Shown in pieces: positions 13,107 to 23,979 of a stretch of DNA of 64,000 nt; the stretch's first letter is position 1, and every line of letters starts with the position of its first letter. Both the position numbers and the translations under genes were made by a program. A model generated the notes under the pieces. The model saw nothing but the letters and a program-made list of their open reading frames with translations, was not told where the DNA came from and did not search any database. The DNA is from Torreya grandis (taxonomy: Eukaryota > Streptophyta > Pinopsida > Cupressales > Taxaceae), in contig JARHVA010003169.1 in NCBI GenBank assembly GCA_037957365.1, positions 1 to 64,000 of the forward strand, given 5' to 3'.

Positions 13107-13116
13107 TGGAGAGGAA
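13107..13116 (+). other. Polypurine tract of chromovirus
   Basis: TGGAGAGGAA immediately precedes the TGATCC start of the right LTR, the position and composition expected for the plus-strand primer. Confidence 0.7.
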
Positions 13117-14322
13117 TGATCCATATGATCCCCACAAAAGTTTCAATCAGATAATTTAGGATTTGAAGAAAGAGATGATGTGACAATATGTTGAAAGGAC
13201 AATTATCATAATGTAAAAAAATGACATGTAGAAAAAATATATGGATATTAAAAGTTTAATTGTGCCAATATTTGACAAGAGAGAAGGTCAAAATGGACCC
13301 TACTATTTACTGGCTAAGGGCCCTCAGCTAGGTTTGACTCACTCTTTTATTAGAGGGGAGTCTTTTACCATCATATTTTAGTCTCTTTATATTGGAATCA
13401 ACTAGATGTTTTTATGATTGTAGATGTGGGACTATCTGGCCAATAATGCCACACCTCTACCCATAATATTTTCAAATCATTATATTTAATTTCCATGAAT
13501 ATATTTTAATGTATCCTTTACCACATATTCCCACATTATCCCATTGTGATAATACATTACCAACTTGAAGTTCCATGGTTATTATCCACCATAATAATCT
13601 TTCTTAAGAGCTTCATGTGTACATTTCCAAGATAGGTGAAGTCTATTTTATTCATGGTTTGTTCCAACCACCAAATCTCCACTTGGCATTGACCCACATG
13701 CCATTCTTGGTGCCAAACACACTCTATGCATGGATTGCCACATGGACAGCATGGAAGGAGGCACTCACATGTCTTTATAAGACATATTTAGATGGAATGT
13801 GACTCAAGTTAAATTACCAAACTCACCTTTCTCCTCATCAATATGGGATCTTTATCCTCAATTGAGACATCCAACATAGAATTTTTAGAACAGAACCCAA
13901 GTTTGGGTAAAATAAAAAAATCATACCCAGTCAACACCAAAAGCATTAAAAAATATAAACAATAGCATTGTATTTACACAGGGGGTAAAAATAGGTGAAT
14001 ATTGGAGATAGAGAATAATCTAGATTATATAAGTAGCAAGGAACATCTATTGAATTGATTATGTCTATTTTGTATGCACAAATAGATTATGTGGTACATA
14101 GTGTTTATTGGATCACTCAAAAGAATTTTGTAATTATTCTTATGAGTTTTAGTTGATCAAAACACTCGTAGAGTGGACCCAAGGATGTATCCATTTGGTG
14201 AACCCCATAAACAAATCTTTATGTGTCATTATTATTATTTTTATCTACTTTATGAATGTTTTTTTCATTTCTATAATTAAATTACTAAATTTTCAAAACC
14301 AATTTGGATTAAATTAAGAGAA
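13117..14322 (+). repeat. 3' LTR of chromovirus, 3' end truncated
   Basis: Starts TGATCCATATGATCC and aligns with the left LTR to about 14318. It contains about 105 extra bases (13700-13840) with a TATA-like TTTATAAG near 13777-13785. It lacks the last 75 bases seen before the primer site of the left copy. It runs straight into the LINE unit at 'attccattagtggaac', suggesting a deletion that removed the LTR tip, the duplicated target site and a few host bases. Confidence 0.85.
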
Positions 14323-14879
14323 ATTCCATTAGTGGAACAAAAGAATTTTGAGATACTTTCTCTGCTAGGGTTTCATATGTTGACCTTAGGTTTTTTCAAT
14401 CTTATGAAGCCTATTTGGATACTATTATTATGGGAGTTTTTAGACCTTATCATATGTAAATTTAACATTAAGACTTCCCTTTAGGTGGGTAAGTTATTTA
14501 TAAATATTTCTCAATTAGCCTATCATAATTATTATTGTATACAATGAGGAGAATGATGCCAAAGTGAGCTTGAGTTTTTTTCCCACAAGTATTACCTCCT
14601 AAATTTATTTATGTTATTTAAAATGTTAATTTCTTTGAACTAATATTTATATGGTATGAAAATCACTATTTTATTTCCTATGCTTTCAATCATATCATCT
14701 TTGAGAACTCTTCCCTAACTTAGATTAAGAACCATTAGGAATCTAATGGGATCAAGGTGAGAGGGATTCAAAATTTCACCAAGGGTGTTTTTTGGTATTA
14801 TATTAAGTAAATGTTACTTCTTTAAGATTCAATTTCCATGTCTAGATGTTGGTTCATGCAGAATACCTTGATGGTTTTA

Positions 14880-15215
14880 TCTTGTTAGACTCAAGACTTT
14901 AAAGTGTTCAAGTAGGCCTCCCACAAAATCCCTGTTTGGATTGAGTTACCTTATTTCCCAGTCTCATTTTGGGCCTTTAGGGCTTGAGCCATATAAATCT
15001 TTGGGTATGTGATTTGTAATGAGATAGACCATTTTTACTTAACTCAACCAAACAAACATGTTTGTGTCAAGGTTTACCTAATAAAATAATTAAAAGAGTC
15101 TATCAATATTAAGATAAGCACTAAATTATTTTCATAGGTCACCTATATCAACTCTTCAAACACATCTTTTAATTTCTAATCCCATAACCATATGATTTAT
15201 GATCACCCCCTTATA
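14880..15215 (+). pseudogene. LINE ORF1 remnant (DUF4283-like, zinc knuckle), unit 2
   Basis: A plus-strand frame reads SHKIPVWIELPYFPVSFWAF around 14920-14980 and then a 'LGYVICNEIDH'-like block. This is the pattern of the DUF4283 region of plant LINE ORF1 (WIrLp.lP..fW, then G.vi..D). About 100 bases on comes SFNF-stop-SHNHMIYDHPL at about 15167-15212. This fits a CCHC knuckle in which the Cys codons have become Phe, stop-adjacent or His codons. ORF1 proteins bind the element RNA. Several stops make it dead. Confidence 0.6.
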
Positions 15216-15714
15216 GACACCCATACTCAAAGTAATATGTCAAAAATATTCCCACTAAAGAGTAAGTTATGGAAAAAAATAATGATAGTTGGACTAATGT
15301 TTTTGATAAAAAAATAGTCATAGGGAATATAAAACCATAAAATGGATAATATAGTCTTGAATGGAAAAACCTCACTAGATTTTTAAAATGGTTGATAATG
15401 TTCTCCCTAATCCAAAAAATGTCCCTCAAGTCCAATCCTCTCAGATATACCTAAGACCCAAGTTTCTTAATATAATCATATGCAAATTATTATTTTGAGT
15501 TTTAGAAACTCAAAATAAAATGTTTTGCATTCTAGGAACTCATCCAGTCAATGTCATGATGGTGTAAATTACCATGGGGAGAGAATTTGGATAAGTGTCT
15601 CTTCTTTTCATTGGAGGATTACATTTTTCCAAATCAATAGTTTCTCTTAAGCATCTAACTTGCAACTCTAGCATTCGAGTAAGGATTTAAGGATGATTAG
15701 GAAAAAATTCACAT

Positions 15715-16200
15715 AGAGGACTCTTCCTCATGAGTATTTTATCATGTAATGTTAGAGATCTTTTAGGATCCTCATGAAAACTTTGTGTGATTCATTTTTT
15801 CAATAATTTGGTGGTTTAGATTTTTTGTGTTTGCAAGAGGTTAAAGTTGAAGTATTTCTCTTATAGAATTGTATGAAATGTATTTGGTAAGATACCACAC
15901 AATACTCCACCTCACATGAGGATGGTCAACATGGTGCTAGTTTTTTAATTTCTCAAAAAATTCCTCATCTAGTTATTGCATTGGGATAACACTCATTACA
16001 TCATTTAATTTGGGTCACGATTGACATTGATGGCCATGTATGTGCATGTATTAATGGCATAGAAAGAGCATATTATGGTGATGGTTGTCCTATAATTTAC
16101 CTTTTTTAATTAGAATATTTGTGTTAAATTTAATATGGTTGAGTCCCTAAGGATAAATATGGTGACCTATCTATGTGATGGTACATGGTAAAATGTGATG
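15715..16200 (+). pseudogene. LINE endonuclease N-terminal remnant, unit 2
   Basis: Frames include SILSCNVRDL (about 15738-15767, the 'WNVRGL' start of the AP-endonuclease) and FLCLQEVKVE (about 15815-15850, the 'LQE-K' block holding a catalytic Glu). Further on is a 'DIDGHV' stretch (about 16020) and a degraded GEFNMVES-like block near 16125-16160. The order matches the family. Frames shift several times. The endonuclease would nick target DNA to prime reverse transcription. Confidence 0.65.
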
Positions 16201-17079
16201 CATGGTTTTACTTTGTTCTAATAACAAACATTAGAAACATATTAACAAAGTAACACATCCTTCATCTTTCTTTTAACAATTAGAAACATGTCAAAAAAGT
16301 AAAACATTATCCATTTTACCTTCTATCAATCTTGATATAAAGGTTATAAATGTTAAATTTTAAAGGAGCATAAAGATGATGACATATAGTTCAAGTAGTA
16401 AAATATGTGGGATTTATACTTTCCTACAAAAATTTACATCTTAACAAATAATTATTAATTTTTTTACCTTTGGAAAAATAATCACTTTTGAAAAGTGAGA
16501 TGTCAAAAATGAATAGAGAATGACACAATAATGTCATCACTAGAATCAAAAAAACTTGAGAAAATTACTTTGATAGGGTTTTGTATGTTGGCCTTAGGTT
16601 TTGAATTATTGTCAAGACTCTTTAGATGCTACTATTGCAAGAGTTTTTAAGACTTGATCGCATTAAATTCCACACTAACACCACCCTTTGGGTGGGTTAG
16701 GTCTTTATAAATGGTTCTTAACTATAATGTCATAGCTATTGTTGCATACTACAAGGAGAATGGTGCCAAAAAGAGTTCAAATGTTTTTTCAAAGTATACA
16801 AGGTAATGACTATGTCAATCTCATCTATCTTCTAATTTTATTTTAAATGTTGTTGTTATTGAACTAATATTTATATGGTGTGAAAATAACCATCTAATAA
16901 ATTATTTTGTCAGTCATATCCTCTCTAAGGAGCCTCTCCAAAATTTGTACTAAGAACCATTAGGAATTTAATATGATCAAGGTGGGAATGATTCAAAATT
17001 TCACCAAAGATTTTTTTTCCTTTAAGGAGCTATCGAATGTGCAAGTTTTGCTTACCAAGTCCAAATTATGGTTCTTATG

Positions 17080-17410
17080 GAATAACTTGATGGTTTTATC
17101 ACATTAGACTTGATATTTTAAATTATTTATGTAATCCTCTATTAAATTCCCTATTTGTGTCATGTTACCTTGTCTCACAGTCCCATTATGAGCTTTTAGG
17201 GTTCAAATCATGCAGCCATTGGGCATGTGATTTGTAATGAGATAGACTATTTTTAATTAACTCATTTCTTACATAAAAAATAATTGAAAGAGTGTATTGA
17301 TATTCATATAGGGACCAAATTATTTAAGTATAAGGTCATTTATATCAACCTTCTAAATATATATTTTTATTTCTAATCCCTTGACTATAGGATTCATGAG
17401 TGCTCCCTTG
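17080..17410 (+). pseudogene. LINE ORF1 remnant, unit 3
   Basis: Nucleotide alignment with 14866-15215 is clear: 'cttgatggttttatc', 'attccctatttgtg', 'gggcatgtgatttgtaatgagatagac'. The DUF4283-like block and the knuckle region (about 17360-17410) can be placed only through unit 2, since the frame is more broken here. Confidence 0.55.
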
Positions 17411-17889
17411 TGACTCAACCATGCTTAAAATAATCTACTAAACTTATTTTCACTGAAAATCACACTACAATAGAAAATAATGATGGTTGGACTAATGTTT
17501 ATAATAAAAAAATCCAAAGGGAATACAATCCCTAAAATGGCTTATATATTTTCAAAAGGAAAAACCTCAAAAAACTACAAAAAGGGTTGAGAATGTTCTC
17601 CATCCCCAAAACTTTGCCCCTCAATTATAACCTCTCCTAAATATCTCTTAGAACCAAGTTTATCAAGATAGTTATATGTAAATATTTGTTTTAAGCTCCA
17701 CAACAAATTCTCTGCATTCTAGTTATTTGCTCACTTAGCCTTGTAGTGGTGGAGAATCGCCACAGGGAGAGAACAAAGCTAAGTGTTAATTTTTTCTCTT
17801 GGGTGATTACCTTTTACCAAAATAATAAATTATTTTAAGTGGTTGATTTGTAGCTCTAGTACCTGAGTAATGTTTTAAGGATAATTTGG

Positions 17890-18375
17890 GAGAACTTCAT
17901 CATGAATATTTTTTTGTGGAATGTTTGATGTCTTGCAGAATCCTCATGAAATTTATCCATTTTATCAGTTTGTCAGTGACTCAATGATTTATATTTTGTG
18001 TGTTTGTAGGAGGTTAAATTTATAGGGTTTCTTATATATAATTCTCTAAAATGTATTTGGTCAGATGCCATGTAATACTCTACTTCATTTAGTATAGTCC
18101 TGGCAGTGACAATGTTTTAATTTCCTTGAATTTTTCTCATTTATTTGTTACATTGGGAGATGACCCATAACATTGGGTAATATGGGTTACACTTAACATT
18201 GATGGTAATTATTTAGGTCTCATAAATGTTATACACCTATTGATGGCACAAAAAGAGAATATTTATGGCCATGGTTAACCAATAATTTACCTTTCTTCGA
18301 CTAGATTATTTAGGGAAAATTTAATATGGTTGAGTCCTTGGAGGATAAATATGTGACTTAATACTATGTAATTGG
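17890..18375 (+). pseudogene. LINE endonuclease N-terminal remnant, unit 3
   Basis: Aligns with 15715-16200 and 6480-6970. Readable pieces are TLNIDGNYLGLINVIH (about 18188-18235) and GKFNMVESLEDKYVT near 18314-18358, matching the 'NVYAP' and 'GDFN' blocks. Frame changes fall between them. No further LINE protein follows. Confidence 0.65.
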
Positions 18376-18519
18376 GTGGGAGGATGTGAAACATTGTTTT
18401 TAAATCAAAAAATGTTGCAAAAAATGTTGGATCTTTTTAGACCTTTCTTACAATGATGGTCATGAAGTCTCAAATATTTGTTTACATGGTCTAATTTTTT
18501 GGTCAGATATTTTTATGTT

Positions 18520-19095
18520 ATTTAAAGACTTGATAGTGTTATGCTCACTGAACAACACAATTCACCTTTCACATTTATAATGATAAAGTTGTCACCATCC
18601 ACTTAGGGTTTTTTCTATTCAACTAAAGTCTCATAACTTTCTAGCTAGAAAGAGGAGGTGTCATATATAATATCCCTCATAATAAAATAGGTTTGAGCAT
18701 GCCATTTCTCAATCATGATGGCATTATCCAACTCAGTGGTAAAGTGTAAAACTTGGAATTCACAAATATATTGTAAAATAAGAACCCTTTACCTTTAAAT
18801 ATTGAAGAGAATAATAAAATAGAACTTAATATGAAATATATAATAACATAATTAAAGTAATAATAAAATTAAAGGTCCTTAACTCATAGGCTACGAAAAA
18901 TATGCTCATGTTTTTTCCAAAAAGACAAGTTTTCTAAATGTGGAAATATCAAAATAGGGGATAAATGAGATGTTATGTTCAGGGATGAGATTATATTGGA
19001 GTAGTTTTTTATTAATAATAAAGTTTGTGTTTATCTCTACTTTAATTTAGATTCAATTATAGGTTGAGAAAGTGACCTTAGAATTTCAACACTTG
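18520..19095 (+). repeat. Direct repeat R1, first copy
   Basis: About 575 bases from 'tttaaagacttgatagtg' to 'tttcaacacttgt'. It matches 19634-20208 along its full length, with shared blocks such as 'attgtaaaataagaaccc' and 'gaaatatataataacataat'. No coding signal. The ends are not TG...CA, so I do not call it an LTR. Confidence 0.75.
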
Positions 19096-19633
19096 TTCTC
19101 ATGCTAAATTTGGAATATAGGATGAACATAGATTTGGAATATAGGGTGAAAAAGGAAGTTCTCATGCATGGAAAAAATGTATAGAATGAAGGAGGTGGAA
19201 ATTATGGAGTGTTTTTATGGAAGGTTATTGAATGTAATGACCATTCTCATGGTTTTGGCACTGGTAATGATGTGGAATGTTAGTGTTTGTAATGTAAAAA
19301 GCATAACTGCTCTAGTCATTAGTATGGTTTTATGTGACCAATGCTCTCTAGGATCATTGTTTGCTCTCAACCATCCCCTTGCAGGTATAAATACATTTTT
19401 GTACACATAGAATTTAAATAAATTATTCATTAATCCTTGGGTCTTGAATGTGTGTTTGTTTTTTTACTACTATTTTAATTAATTTTCTTGTAATTAGTTT
19501 TTTCACTAATAGGTATTCATGTAATGATTGTAATTATTTTTTTCACTAATAGGTGTTCATGTTATGCTTGTACTTTTGATTTTCCATTAGTAGTTATTCA
19601 TGTTGTGATTTCATTTTTATTCTTATTGTATTC
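19096..19633 (+). repeat. Direct repeat R2, first copy
   Basis: This segment recurs at 21190-21830: 'ggaagttctcatgcatgg', 'atggaaggttattgaat', 'gtatggttttatgtg'. It includes a short open frame (19168-19410) with no family resemblance and no good counterpart frame in the second copy. It ends in short tandem repeats. Read as non-coding. Confidence 0.7.
19478..19620 (+). repeat. Minisatellite, about 45-bp unit, 3 copies
   Basis: Three imperfect copies of a T-rich unit containing 'ttcactaataggtattcatg' and ending in a TGTAATG- or TTATGC-like motif. Confidence 0.7.
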
Positions 19634-20208
19634 TTTAAAGACTTGATCGTGTTATGATCACTAATCAACAAAGTTCACCTTTCACATTTATAATGAGCAA
19701 GTTGTCACCGTCCCTGTAGAGTTTGGTCTATTCAACTAAAGTCTGTCACTTCTTAGCTAGAATGATGAGGTGGTATATAAAAAATCCCTCATGAGCAAAT
19801 ATTTTGGAATATGCCATTTCTCAATCATGAGGGTACTATCTGACTCATTGGTAAATTATGAAACTTGGGATTCATAAATATATTGTAAAATAAGAACCAT
19901 TTACCTTTAAATATTGAAGAGAGTATTCAAATAAAACTTAATATGAAATATATAATAACATAATTAAAATAATAATAAAATTAAAGGTTCATAACTCATA
20001 GGCTATGAGAAATGTGCTCATGCTTTTTCCAAAAAGATAAGTTTTACAAATGTGGAAATATCAAAATGGGGGATAAATGAGATTTTATGCTCAATAATGA
20101 GATCATATTGGAGTAGTTTTTTATTAACAATAAAGTTTGTGTTTATCTTTTTTTTCTTTTAAATTTAAGTACAAGTTGATAAGGTGACCTTATAATTTCA
20201 GCACTTGT
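19634..20208 (+). repeat. Direct repeat R1, second copy
   Basis: Matches 18520-19095 end to end, finishing at 'tttcagcacttgt'. It is separated from the first copy by R2, giving the order R1-R2-R1-unique-R2. This is best explained as a tandem duplication of an R1+R2 block with about 980 bases later inserted in the second copy. Confidence 0.75.
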
Positions 20209-21189
20209 AGTGGTTGTTTAATTATTAGAGGATTTATCCTTAAACCATGTGTAAAGTTCCTACTGATATACTATTATAGGGCTCTTCATTGGTGCTAAGG
20301 TGGAGGAAAATCTAATTACATAGTCACTTTTCCACCCCTCCTCCTTAATAGTGAGGTTGGATTCTATTGGATCATGGTAACTATGCCACTAAGATATCCC
20401 AAAGGGCCACTCATGTTCATTATGTCATGGATATAGGGTTGATCATTCTCAATTACCTAGGTAAAAGTGCTTGTACCTCCAATTTTTCAAGTTAATACTC
20501 ATAATGGTTGGGTTAAACTAGATCCATTATCGAGGGAGTCCTTTTTTGGTCTACCATCTCTCTTAAGGATTCATTTGATGATATTGTATATTTCTAATTT
20601 TATTTGTTTTTAATTATATGTTTTGAGAATTATTTCTTAACCCAAGGTTTAGTCTAACTATTATTTATTTTAAGCCATAAATATTAATTAAACACCTTTT
20701 TTAAGTGTAAACCATCATGTACTTTATCTCTATATTTTTCATTAATAAATTATGTTTCCAATAAAAATAGGGGTAACTACATCTATCCCCTAGAAAAAAA
20801 CCCCAAGGACAGACAATTTTTTGATCTCCTAAATGATGGACCAGTCCTTTGAAAACAACCTATCCAAAATTTATTCCATGTCAGTTAATAAGAAAAAGCA
20901 AAAGAGATGAGAAAGAAGCATATATGAAGAATAATGAATGGATTAATCCATCCTTTCTTAAATAATGATGATTATATATATTTATGGTTTCCACAAGCAT
21001 AAAGATGTCTATTGATTGGTACCACCAAAAAGTGGTAGGATTCGTTTACGTTTAAATCATTTTTAACATTTTTTTCTTGATACCTTCTCATGAAAATAAC
21101 ATGGAAAGGTCCACTAAAAAGTGAAAGATCAACACAACATAGGTGTATTTATAGGATAAACCTGACTAAAGTCACATGTTAGGCTTAGG
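20209..21189. other. Unique stretch between repeat copies
   Basis: Absent between the first R1 and R2. A plus-strand frame at about 20310-20590 includes NTHNGWVKLDPLSREPFFGL, which looks protein-like, but I cannot assign it to a family and stops flank it. The rest is AT-rich with no recognisable feature. Confidence 0.35.
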
Positions 21190-21830
21190 GAATGGTGTAT
21201 CTATCTTGTTTACCTTGAAATAGAGGCTGAAAGAGGAAGTTCTTATGCATGGAAAAATTATAGAGAATGAAGGTGGTCAAAAGTATGGAGTGTTTTCATG
21301 GAAGGTTATTGAATATAGTGATAATACTCATGGTTTTGGCATTTTGAATGGTGTGTAATATTAGTGTTTTCAATGGACAAAGTATAAATACTCTTGTCAC
21401 TAGTATGGTTTTATGTGGCCAATGCTCTCTAAGATCACTATATGCTCTCACCTACCCCCTTATAGGTATAAATACATTTTGTACACATATATAATTTAAA
21501 TGCATGATTTATTAATATTTGGGTATTGAATGTTTTTATTATTGTACTACTATTTTTCATTAATTTGCTTGTAATTGATTTTTTCACTAATAGGTATTCA
21601 TGTAATGCTTGTAATTATTTTTTTCACTAATGAATGTTCATTGTATGCTTATACTTTTGCTTTTCCATTGGTGGGTATTCATGTTATGTTTGCATTTTTT
21701 ATATTCCATTAGTGGGTGTATTCATGTTATGCTTATAGTTTTATTTTCCCATTAGTGGGTATTCATGTTATGTAAGTGTTGGTGTGTGTCCCTTAATGGG
21801 TACTCATTTAGTTGGGATATTCATTTTATG
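21190..21830 (+). repeat. Direct repeat R2, second copy
   Basis: Matches 19096-19620, with the minisatellite at its end expanded. No open frame is conserved between the copies. Confidence 0.7.
21560..21830 (+). repeat. Minisatellite, about 45-bp unit, 6 copies
   Basis: Six imperfect units built on 'ccattagtgggtattcatgttatg', the same family as 19478-19620 but with twice as many copies. The unit start shifts from TTCACTAAT to CCATTAGT along the array. Confidence 0.7.
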
Positions 21831-21840
21831 CAATTTTATA

Positions 21841-22287
21841 CAAAATGCATAAATGTGGGAGTGTTGTGAGTGGACCAATGTTGATGACCCAAATGTGGTT
21901 GGGAAATTTTAAGTGTGTATTCTTAGTATGACAATATATAGAATTGATAATGCCTTTTTATTGGTGCATGGAAGTTGTGGTGGTCTTGTGTAGTTACAAA
22001 GATAACTCAGTTTATGGTTTTTTGATAGTTAAACTTAATTTTTTATAGTTATGCTGATCAAATATACTAGGGGTCCATGTTATTTCTATATATTTCATAG
22101 GATTGATGAGAATGATAGTTATTCGAGGTCCATTATTATTTGTTAATGTTTTATATGTTTCTTGTTTGTAGGTAAATCATGTTTTTCTTGATAAGAATCA
22201 TGGTAGTTTGCGGTTCATGTTATTTATTGATGTTTTGCATTCTCCTTGTTAGTGGCGTTATTCATTTTTTGATGATGAGAATCATTA
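21841..22287 (+). other. Upstream sequence of the Ole e 1-like fragment, with 80-bp repeats
   Basis: No exon could be read here. From about 22100 three imperfect copies of an 80-base unit (the last partial) begin 'gatgagaatgatagtt', 'gataagaatcatggtag' and 'gatgagaatcattattg'. The last runs into the coding fragment. T-rich tracts followed by TAG (for example at about 22162-22172) look like splice acceptors. This may be intron, with the signal-peptide exon lying elsewhere or replaced by repeats. Confidence 0.4.
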
Positions 22288-22469
22288 TTGTTTGTCATTC
22301 TAAAATACAAACAAGGACTAGAAACTACTTCTTTTGGTGCATCTACTGATGAGAATGGTGTATTTTCCATCAGTTTAGAAGAAAAAGATGATGAAATTGA
22401 AATCTTTGGCACTAGAAGAAGATGCATAGTTCAACTTATAAGAAGTAATGATACACATTACCATGTCCC
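22288..22469 (+). pseudogene. Ole e 1-like domain, part 1, cut by element A
   Basis: An open frame reads GLETTSFGASTDENGVFSIS, then a DDEIEIF stretch, then CIVQLIRSNDTHYHVP. This is the C-terminal half of the pollen Ole e 1 / extensin-like family: a 'TDENGxF' strand, 'CxVxLxxS', then C-x-x-P. Two positions where the family has Cys are Tyr here (KYK near the start and HYHVP near the end), fitting TGC-to-TAC changes. One Cys remains. The frame is cut after CAT GTC CC at the 5-bp duplication. The next codon base lies at 63160, 40.7 kb away, where the same frame resumes. Family members are secreted cell-wall or pollen proteins of unclear biochemical role. No start codon or signal peptide is visible, so an upstream exon is missing. 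The family call rests on motif recall and needs a domain search. Confidence 0.65.
22465..22469. other. Target-site duplication, left copy (GTCCC)
   Basis: GTCCC directly precedes the left LTR of element A and is repeated perfectly at 63155-63159 after the right LTR. Five bases is the normal duplication length for Ty3/gypsy integrases. Confidence 0.85.
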
Positions 22470-23964
22470 TATTATAGTAGATTTTCATTTTTTTTCCTTT
22501 CAAGTTAATTATCTACTAAAAACTTAAGAAATGCAACGTTTATGAAGAATACCTAGAGATGACAAGATTGTTGCACACCACTTGAATCCAGTGAATGAGG
22601 GAACTTCTTTTTAGATTGTAAGAATAAATTACACACAAAGATACAACTTGGATTAAATGGATTAATAGATAGATAGGTGAGCTACCTAGTTAGGAACTTG
22701 TCCAAGGAAGTTATGACTTACTCACATGGATGTCAACTAAATGTTTTCATGATTAAGTGGATAAATAAAAACTAAAATTACAAAAGATAAAGATGTGATA
22801 ATAAAACAATTATGAATTAATCTTCATTTAAGCTATCAATGTAAGCAAAGTATTCATCCTGATAAGTTGTAGAAGCATTCACATCTTCTTGTACAACATC
22901 TAGTTGGTTAGAAGTAGATTCAACTAAGGGATAGTAAACAACGGTACAAAGTGATAAATCAAATGTTATGTCACTTTAGTCAGTAAAAAAGGGTCGAGAT
23001 ACAATGGATAGATTATTAATATTAATGACATCATGCATAATTCTGGGTAGCATTATTTACAAGTAAATTCCATGTCTAAAAAGATCAAAAATCAAATCAG
23101 ATTGATGCAAAATAGAGTTCTAGGATTGAATGGTTTAGATTTAAAAATAGAGTGCAAGGATTGTTTTCAATCTTATAGAATTGGTGATTATTCAAATGAA
23201 TCAATGATAATTCAAATGAATTGGAAATGATTCTATTAAAACTATACCAAATTAAAAATAGAAAGCTATAGGGTGACAAAGGATAATAACAAAGGAAAAT
23301 AAGGATGTCTAATGTGTCCTAAGAGTAATATGAGCAAGAAAATACATGAATGTAAATAAAAAATGAAATAACTAAGATAGAATACTTACCTTGAACTGAT
23401 TGTAGGTAGAATGTATTCTTCCCACAGGTGCAAATGATCTTTCTAAATTATGATAGTGGATGTGGATTAGGTATAGATAATTTTGACATCATGGTACTAA
23501 CCTTCACCTTGATTCACCTAAATAAATCAAAGCAACATTTTGAGATTCAAAATTTGTGGACCTAGAACCAAATAATCCCATGTGTATACATAGATCGATG
23601 TCATTCAAGAGAATTAACACTAATCATAGGAGAATTGTCACCTATTTTCCCTTTTTAGTAAGAGTTTGGTTTCATCAACTTTGGTTTAATCCAAATATAT
23701 GTAATCTAGGATTATATGTATAGGTTTGTTAGGAATGGGTTTATACGTGGGTAGGTTATTAGTGGATTAAGATATTATGGGCTATAATTAGATTTAGGTG
23801 GTTATGGAGGTAAAATGGTAATTTGTAAAAACAAATTACCAAGTACCTAATAGTAAATAAGTTAGAATTTAGGATAGGGGTGTTTTGGATAAGATAATAA
23901 TAATAATAAAGGACCTATGACACCAAATAATTCATATATGATATATAAAATTGTAGTGTCTACA
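22470..23964 (-). repeat. Element A LTR (3' LTR in element orientation)
   Basis: Aligns with 61717-63154. On the + strand it starts TATTATAGTAG (right copy TGTCATAGTAT) and ends GTGTCTACA (right copy GTGTATATA). The canonical TG...CA ends survive once in each pair, the other having mutated. Shared blocks include 'ttaattatctactaaaaac' and 'gtaaaatggtaatttgt'. Divergence is moderate. The end sequence is related to that of element B (TGTTTTAGTATTTTTTATG), so the two families are cousins. Confidence 0.88.
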
Positions 23965-23979
23965 TTTTCACCTTTTTTT
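23965..23979 (-). other. Polypurine tract of element A
   Basis: On the minus strand AAAAAAAGGTGAAAA lies directly next to the LTR end TGTAGACAC. This places the 3' end of the element on the left and fixes its minus orientation. Confidence 0.75.

Larger units (their letters stand above)
7315..14322 (+). mobile_element. Decayed Ty3/gypsy chromovirus
   Basis: A complete but broken LTR retrotransposon. It has direct repeats of about 1.1-1.2 kb at both ends, a primer-binding site resembling the initiator-Met tRNA complement, gag, protease, RT, RNase H, integrase, a chromodomain-like C-terminus and a purine tract, in the Ty3/gypsy order. The LTRs start TGATCC after a purine tract at 13107-13116. 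The LTRs have diverged by many substitutions and one indel of about 105 bases, so the insertion is old. It interrupts the LINE-derived array exactly between units 1 and 2. No target-site duplication is visible because the far 3' end of the right LTR appears deleted. Confidence 0.9.
14323..16510 (+). mobile_element. LINE-derived unit 2
   Basis: A unit of about 2.2 kb. It starts with the 'ttccattagtggaacaaaag' block, passes through a degraded ORF1 region (14880-15215) and the start of an endonuclease (15715-16200), and ends at 'gagatgtcaaaaatgaatag'. The next unit begins at once with the same proximal block. No reverse transcriptase is present, which is the reverse of normal LINE truncation, where the 3' end is kept. 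Confidence 0.7.
16511..18420 (+). mobile_element. LINE-derived unit 3
   Basis: Follows unit 2 without a gap and repeats its content in the same order: the proximal block ('gttttgtatgttggccttagg'), ORF1 remnant, then endonuclease start. Similarity to unit 2 is lower than that between units 1 and 2 in their shared parts. The unit fades after the endonuclease near 18420, and the distal block found in units 0-2 is not seen. Confidence 0.65.

Noticed and set aside
12804..13124. 106-codon minus-strand frame
   Set aside because: Shadow of the integrase C-terminus and chromodomain-like region, which read sensibly on the plus strand.
19168..19410. Open frame of 80 codons with hydrophobic segments
   Set aside because: The second copy of the repeat (21260-21480) does not preserve it, so it is unlikely to be a gene.
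18520..20208. R1-R2-R1 as a small LTR (TRIM-like) element
   Set aside because: R1 lacks TG...CA ends, no primer site or target duplication was seen, and R2 also occurs away from R1.
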